9,913 nucleotides of DNA. It comes from Nitrospirota bacterium (lineage in GTDB: Bacteria; Nitrospirota; Thermodesulfovibrionia; JACRGW01). This document shows positions 6,693-9,913 of the stretch, piece after piece. A program made the position numbers and the translations under genes. The stretch spans positions 1 to 9,913 of the forward strand of contig JACRGW010000053.1 in assembly GCA_016212195.1 (NCBI GenBank), given 5' to 3'. The notes under the pieces were generated by a model, which did no database searches, had not been told where the DNA came from, and worked only from the letters and a program-made list of their open reading frames with translations. The stretch's first letter is position 1. Each line of letters starts with the position of its first letter.

Positions 6693-7844
6693 ATGTCGGA
6701 TACACCTTATATGGATGCCCTGTCAAAAGGGCCATGGCCAAGCCATACAAAGGAACTGAAAAGGACTCGTTATCCTATTATGATGTATGAAGAAGCCATG
6801 AAACAAAGATTGACCCAGTGGGGTCATGGCGGTATGTCATCTGTTCCTGGGTTAGGCTCAGGAGCAATAGCAAGGAAATCGAGGCGGCCCGATATCATAA
6901 GCCATTCACACCTGATAAGGGTTCTCGGAAATCCTGGAAACTTTTACAAGACATCAACCTTCAGAAAGATATGCGAGATAGCGGATAAATACGGTGATGG
7001 ATCCCTCCATATGCTCACGACAAACTACAATATCGAGATCTGCGGAATAATGAATGATGATGCCATGAAGGGCGTAACCCAGGAACTGAACGCTATGGGT
7101 TACGACGTAGGTTCTGCAGGTGATGCTATCAGGAATATACCTGACTGCATGGGACCTGCACTCTGCGAATATGCCATGGTCGATATGCCCAGGGTCAAAC
7201 ACTTCATGACAAAACACTATATTGATGACATCCAGTATCCGAGATTTCCCTTCAAGATAAAGACAAAGATGTCCGGTTGCCCCAATGAATGCGGAAAGGC
7301 ACTTCTCCATGGTGATATTGGTATAATCGGGGTATTCAGAGACCTTCCGAAGGTTGATCAGAAAAGGCTTAATCAGTGGGTTAAGAAGGGCGGTAATATA
7401 AAATGGGTCTGTGACCACTGTCCCACAGATGCGATGAAATGGGAAAAGAACAAACTTAAGATAGATGGAAACAGATGTATACGTTGTATGTACTGCATAA
7501 ACCGTGTGCCTGCCATAAAGTCTGGTGATGACAAGGGTTTCGCCATTACTGCTGGTGGAAAGATGAAAGGGAAATTTGGACCTATGAAAGGGAAGGTAAT
7601 ATTCCCATTCATCAAGGCTACCCCTCCGGATTATAAGGAACTTGTTCAGGCATACGATAAAATTTGCGAAATCTATGACGAACACGGAAGAAAAAAGGAA
7701 AGAATAGGTGATATGATGCAGAGGTTAGGATTTGACAAATTCCTCGAATGGTGTGGAGTTGAGGTATCAACGATGCATTTCTCATCTCCGAGAAGGAACA
7801 CATTCTACCACTGGGAAGCTGAAGAACTGGGAGGTGTGAAATGA
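6693..7844 (+). CDS. dsrA: Dissimilatory sulfite reductase alpha subunit, divergent
   Basis: A 383-aa DsrA-type protein, shorter than the 410-440 aa usual for DsrA. Dsr reduces sulfite in the cytoplasm with siroheme coupled to [4Fe-4S]. The start is fixed by AAGGAGG at 6681-6687, five bases before ATG; an upstream TTG at 6657 is rejected. Homology begins with SKGPWPSHTKELK (11-23; the DsrA 'SGPWPS' opening) and GHGG (44-47). The siroheme/cluster cysteines are all present: C152-x5-C158 and C196-x3-C200. The basic residues matching those lining the D. vulgaris active site also appear: Arg76, Arg147, Lys188, Lys190 and Lys192 (FKIKTK). A ferredoxin domain follows with C243, C262, C265 and C268 (RCIRCMYCIN). 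The N-terminal segment between GPWPS and GHGG is shorter than in classical DsrA. It overlaps dsrB by ATGA. It could instead be a DsrA paralogue with another substrate. Confidence 0.9.
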   Translation: MSDTPYMDALSKGPWPSHTKELKRTRYPIMMYEEAMKQRLTQWGHGGMSSVPGLGSGAIARKSRRPDIISHSHLIRVLGNPGNFYKTSTFRKICEIADKYGDGSLHMLTTNYNIEICGIMNDDAMKGVTQELNAMGYDVGSAGDAIRNIPDCMGPALCEYAMVDMPRVKHFMTKHYIDDIQYPRFPFKIKTKMSGCPNECGKALLHGDIGIIGVFRDLPKVDQKRLNQWVKKGGNIKWVCDHCPTDAMKWEKNKLKIDGNRCIRCMYCINRVPAIKSGDDKGFAITAGGKMKGKFGPMKGKVIFPFIKATPPDYKELVQAYDKICEIYDEHGRKKERIGDMMQRLGFDKFLEWCGVEVSTMHFSSPRRNTFYHWEAEELGGVK

Positions 7845-8896
7845 GCAAGGTCGGAGGAGTTGGAGTACCGCGGGTTGAGGAGAATCTTCCCCCTGTAGTA
7901 TTAAAAAATTACGGCAAATGGGATACCCATGAGATAGTAAAACCTGGTGTAATAAAACGCGTATCAAAAACAGGAGACGTATGTCACACGGTAAGAACAG
8001 CGATGCCGCCTTCAAGGATAAGTGTTGCATCGATGCTTGAACTTTGTGACCTTGCTGACAAATATTCAGGAGGATACTTCAGGATTACCCTGAGGCATTC
8101 CTTTGAATTTATTGTTGTAGTTCCTAAACAGATCAATGCCCTCATCAAGGAAGTTGAGGCGCTCGGATTCCCAGTAGGTGGAACAAGGAATTCCATGCAC
8201 AATATAATGGCATGCCCGAGCTGGATTCACTGTAACCTCCCTGCTACTGACTCCCCCAGCATCGCAAAGGTTCTGGGCGATGCCCTTATAAAGGAATTTA
8301 AAAACCATAAACTTCCCTCATGGCTTAAGATCAACATCGGTGGCTGTGCCAATATCGAAGAGGCTTTAATGGCAGACATTGGTATAATAGGTGTTCACAG
8401 AGACCTTCCCATAGTACTTGAGGACCAGATAGGGATATGCGAAAGACCTACAGTTATAGCCATATGTCCTACTGCAGCAATAAAGCCAAAAGGGGAATTT
8501 AGCGTCTCGATAAGTGCTGAAAGATGTATACATTGTGGAGCCTGCACAATGCATTGTGAGGCGATATTAACAGGTGATCCAAAACTCGATGGTTATGCGA
8601 TATCCGTTGGAGGAAAGGCATCCAATACCGGAAGTGGCCCTGATCTTGGAAGGATTGTTATCCCCTACCTGCCAAATAACCCTCCAAAATGGCAGGAGGC
8701 TGTCAAGGCAGTTGTTCAGATAATGGACGCCTGGAGAAAAGATGCCGAACCTGATGAAAGGATGAGGGAGTGGATAAACAGGATAGGCTGGGACAGATTC
8801 TTCAGAAAGGCAGGGATCAAGGTCAGCCTGAAGGATATTGATGGTTATATTTACGGTAATGAATTTGCAAGATCGGACCTCAGGTTTGGCTGGTAA
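7841..8896 (+). CDS. dsrB: DsrB-like subunit with degenerate siroheme site
   Basis: A 351-aa DsrB homologue, alignable along its whole length: LPPVVLKNYGKW near the start, TGDVCHTVR (44-52), LCDLADKYSGGYFRIT (68-83), WIHCNLPATD (128-137), a ferredoxin domain with C209, C229, C232, C235 and C239, then PYLPNNPPKW and NRIGWDRFF. GGGAGG at 7829-7834 serves the ATG, which overlaps the dsrA stop (ATGA), so the two are made together. The odd part is the siroheme/[4Fe-4S] site. Known DsrB proteins carry ACCxNMCG there; this one reads INIGGCANIEEALMADIG (164-181). The first cysteine is Gly168, the second is kept as Cys169, the bridging one is gone (a Glu or a gap), and the segment is one residue shorter. 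In addition Cys125-x5-Cys131 is present, as in DsrA and assimilatory enzymes, where usual DsrB has only the second cysteine. It probably does not bind siroheme as classical DsrB does. Confidence 0.87.
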   Translation: MSKVGGVGVPRVEENLPPVVLKNYGKWDTHEIVKPGVIKRVSKTGDVCHTVRTAMPPSRISVASMLELCDLADKYSGGYFRITLRHSFEFIVVVPKQINALIKEVEALGFPVGGTRNSMHNIMACPSWIHCNLPATDSPSIAKVLGDALIKEFKNHKLPSWLKINIGGCANIEEALMADIGIIGVHRDLPIVLEDQIGICERPTVIAICPTAAIKPKGEFSVSISAERCIHCGACTMHCEAILTGDPKLDGYAISVGGKASNTGSGPDLGRIVIPYLPNNPPKWQEAVKAVVQIMDAWRKDAEPDERMREWINRIGWDRFFRKAGIKVSLKDIDGYIYGNEFARSDLRFGW

Positions 8897-8923
8897 ACAG
8901 GACAATTTAACCGTATTTTTTTT
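8892..8923 (+). terminator. Weak hairpin plus T8 between dsrB and the DUF2249 gene
   Basis: GGTAAA (8892-8897) can pair with TTTAACC (8906-8912) with one bulged base, followed by eight T at 8916-8923. The stem is short and AT-rich, so at most it would be a partial terminator lowering expression of the third gene. It overlaps the dsrB stop codon. Confidence 0.25.
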
Positions 8924-8938
8924 ACTCAGGAGGGTGCC

Positions 8939-9175
8939 ATGACAGAAAAGGTAGTAACCCTGGATGTAAGGAGTATTCCCCCATGGGAGCGGCATCCAAA
9001 GATCTTTGAGACCTTCGATAACCTGAAGTTAGGTGAAACCCTGATGCTCATCAATGACCATAACCCGAAGCCTCTCCATTACGAATTTATCCATGAAAGA
9101 GAAGGGCAGTTCGAATGGACAACAGAAGAGAAGGGAGAGAGGGAATGGGTTGCAATGATTAAGAAGGTGAAATAA
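8939..9175 (+). CDS. DUF2249 domain protein
   Basis: A small 78-aa protein that is nearly all DUF2249 domain. It reads TLDVRSIPPWERHPKIFETF (7-26), the family opening, then LKLGETLMLINDHNPKPLHYEF (29-50) containing the hallmark NDHNPKPL, and ends with a Trp/Glu-rich strand. A strong AGGAGGG at 8928-8934 precedes the ATG. It lies 42 bases after dsrB on the same strand and is probably co-transcribed. From memory, DUF2249 proteins occur near nitric oxide or nitrite-related and hemerythrin genes, and their molecular role is unsettled. There is no cysteine in the protein, so it cannot carry sulfur on a thiol in the manner of TusA or DsrC. It occupies the place dsrD holds in many sulfate reducers, but DsrD is a winged-helix protein without these motifs. 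Confidence 0.9.
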   Translation: MTEKVVTLDVRSIPPWERHPKIFETFDNLKLGETLMLINDHNPKPLHYEFIHEREGQFEWTTEEKGEREWVAMIKKVK

Positions 9176-9216
9176 ATGAAACCAGGCATGTAATTCAACA
9201 TCCAATGGTTTCATTT
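9174..9216 (+). terminator. Hairpin at the end of the dsr operon
   Basis: AAATGAAACCA (9174-9184) pairs perfectly with TGGTTTCATTT (9206-9216), and inside it GGCATGT (9185-9191) pairs with ACATCC (9198-9203) with one bulge around the loop AATTCA. The stem starts within the TAA stop of the DUF2249 gene. There is no long T-run after it, so it may be an mRNA 3' stabiliser or an inefficient terminator. Confidence 0.5.
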
Positions 9217-9253
9217 ACCCTGAGTGAATCGAAGGGTCTCACGATTAAGATTC
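9215..9253. repeat. Dispersed intergenic repeat, copy C (inverted, partial)
   Basis: 9215-9240 is the exact reverse complement of 2130-2155 in copy A. Weaker similarity, including a GATTC that matches GAATC of copy A, continues to 9253, so the element ends directly at the folD start codon. The outer half of the element present in copy A is missing here. Confidence 0.7.
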
Positions 9254-9913
9254 ATGACTACCCGGTTAATTGATGGGAAAAAAGTAGCATCAGATATTAA
9301 AGAGGATCTAAAGAAGGAAGTTATAAAGCTAAGGTCTAAGGGAACTAATCCCTGTCTTGCAATTATATTTGATGCAACATACCCCCCCTCAAAGAAGTAC
9401 TTTGATATAAAGAGAGTGGCATGCGATGAGGTTGGCATTGACATCCTCAACCATGCCGTTCAGAAAAAAGAAACAGATAAGTCCATCATCAAATTCATAG
9501 AAAGGCTCAACAAAGATCAGGATGTAAACGGCATACTCCTCCAATTCCCCTTCCGTAAAAATTTTAATCAGAAAACGATAGCAGAACACATAGCACCTGA
9601 GAAAGATATCGATGCCTGTAGCCCTTATGCATTGAGCAGACTCTTCCTTAATGAACCATTATTTCTACCCTGCACCCCCTACGGAGTAATGAAGATGCTT
9701 GATGCCTACAGGATAAGCCTGAGTGGAAAAAGAGCTGTTGTTATCGAAAGAGGCATTACAGGAAGAACCCTTGCCCATTTACTTCTTAGAAAGAACGCAG
9801 TAGTAACATTATGTACGGTCAGTACACCGAATCTGAAAGAGGAATGTCTTAAGGCAGATATACTCTGTGTTGATGTAGGTAAACCAGAGATGATTACTGC
9901 TGATATGGTCAAA
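9254..9913 (+). CDS. folD: FolD-like methylenetetrahydrofolate dehydrogenase/cyclohydrolase, 5' part
   Basis: The frame is open from ATG at 9254 to the right edge, 220 codons of a family of about 285. FolD interconverts methylene-, methenyl- and formyl-tetrahydrofolate in the cytoplasm. It opens MTTRLIDGKKVASDIKEDLK as FolD does, keeps Tyr49-x3-Lys53 (catalytic lysine), Gln97 in GILLQFPF, Asp118-x-Asp120 in PEKDIDA, and LPCTPYGVMKML (138-149). The cofactor half is divergent: the usual GRSxxVGxP loop reads ERGITGRT (165-172), one residue shorter, and the usual CHSxT reads CTVST (187-191). The HPxNxG segment after DVDG is also changed (ACSPYALSRL). So it is a FolD homologue with an altered NAD(P)-binding loop, possibly cyclohydrolase-only or a paralogue with another role. 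No Shine-Dalgarno is seen; the leader is repeat sequence. It may be read from the dsr operon. Confidence 0.82.
   Translation, partial: MTTRLIDGKKVASDIKEDLKKEVIKLRSKGTNPCLAIIFDATYPPSKKYFDIKRVACDEVGIDILNHAVQKKETDKSIIKFIERLNKDQDVNGILLQFPFRKNFNQKTIAEHIAPEKDIDACSPYALSRLFLNEPLFLPCTPYGVMKMLDAYRISLSGKRAVVIERGITGRTLAHLLLRKNAVVTLCTVSTPNLKEECLKADILCVDVGKPEMITADMVK

Noticed and set aside
6954..7685. Long minus-strand open frame of 243 codons inside dsrA
   Set aside because: It lies antisense to a well-supported gene, has no family pattern, and its composition is that of a shadow frame.
8345..8380. Possible frameshift or sequencing error explaining the lost DsrB cysteines
   Set aside because: The frame continues unbroken with good DsrB similarity on both sides (WLKINIGGC and DIGIIGVHRDLP), so a simple indel error is unlikely, though only re-sequencing can exclude substitutions.
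8939..9175. Reading the third gene of the operon as dsrD
   Set aside because: The size fits, but the motifs (PPWERHPKIFETF, NDHNPKPL) are those of DUF2249 and no winged-helix DsrD pattern is present.

Overview
The window reads as ordinary chromosomal DNA, moderately AT-rich, from an anaerobic Gram-negative bacterium, plausibly of the Nitrospirota or Desulfobacterota type. That guess rests on a dissimilatory sulfite reductase (DsrAB-type) gene pair, a SurA/PpiD-like periplasmic chaperone, heavy use of AGG and ATA codons, and short palindromic intergenic repeats. It is an inference, not a taxonomic assignment. No rRNA, tRNA, CRISPR array, transposase or phage gene was seen.

Left half (1-5100). 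The window opens inside a DUF2207-type membrane protein with a glycine-rich tail. This converges, with only two bases between stop codons, on an MFS exporter gene on the minus strand. The intergenic stretch after it holds a nested inverted repeat and a previously easy-to-miss 52-codon gene for a two-helix membrane protein with a good -10 box and Shine-Dalgarno. After a short dispersed repeat comes a complete class A penicillin-binding protein (transglycosylase plus transpeptidase), whose stop codon overlaps that of a convergent VanZ-like membrane protein.

Middle (5029-6545). A minus-strand run encodes, in order of transcription, a SurA/PpiD-type chaperone without a prolyl isomerase domain, a HAD phosphatase, a palindromic repeat, and the VanZ-like protein.

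Right half (6546-9913). Divergently transcribed is a compact operon: dsrA, dsrB (overlapping ATGA) and a small DUF2249 protein. It is preceded by a perfect TGAC-N4-GTCA palindrome placed about 42 bases upstream of the start site predicted from a TATAAT box, the geometry of a class II promoter activated by an FNR/HcpR-family regulator. The DsrA-like subunit keeps all siroheme/[4Fe-4S] cysteines and the active-site basic residues. The DsrB-like subunit has lost the cysteine expected to bridge the iron-sulfur cluster and siroheme, while having a C-x5-C pair that usual DsrB lacks. The third gene is not DsrD, and no dsrC, dsrMKJOP, aprAB or sat is present. This looks like a divergent DsrAB-like enzyme, perhaps with a different division of labour between subunits or a different substrate. 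The window ends in a divergent folD homologue whose leader is formed by another copy of the dispersed repeat.
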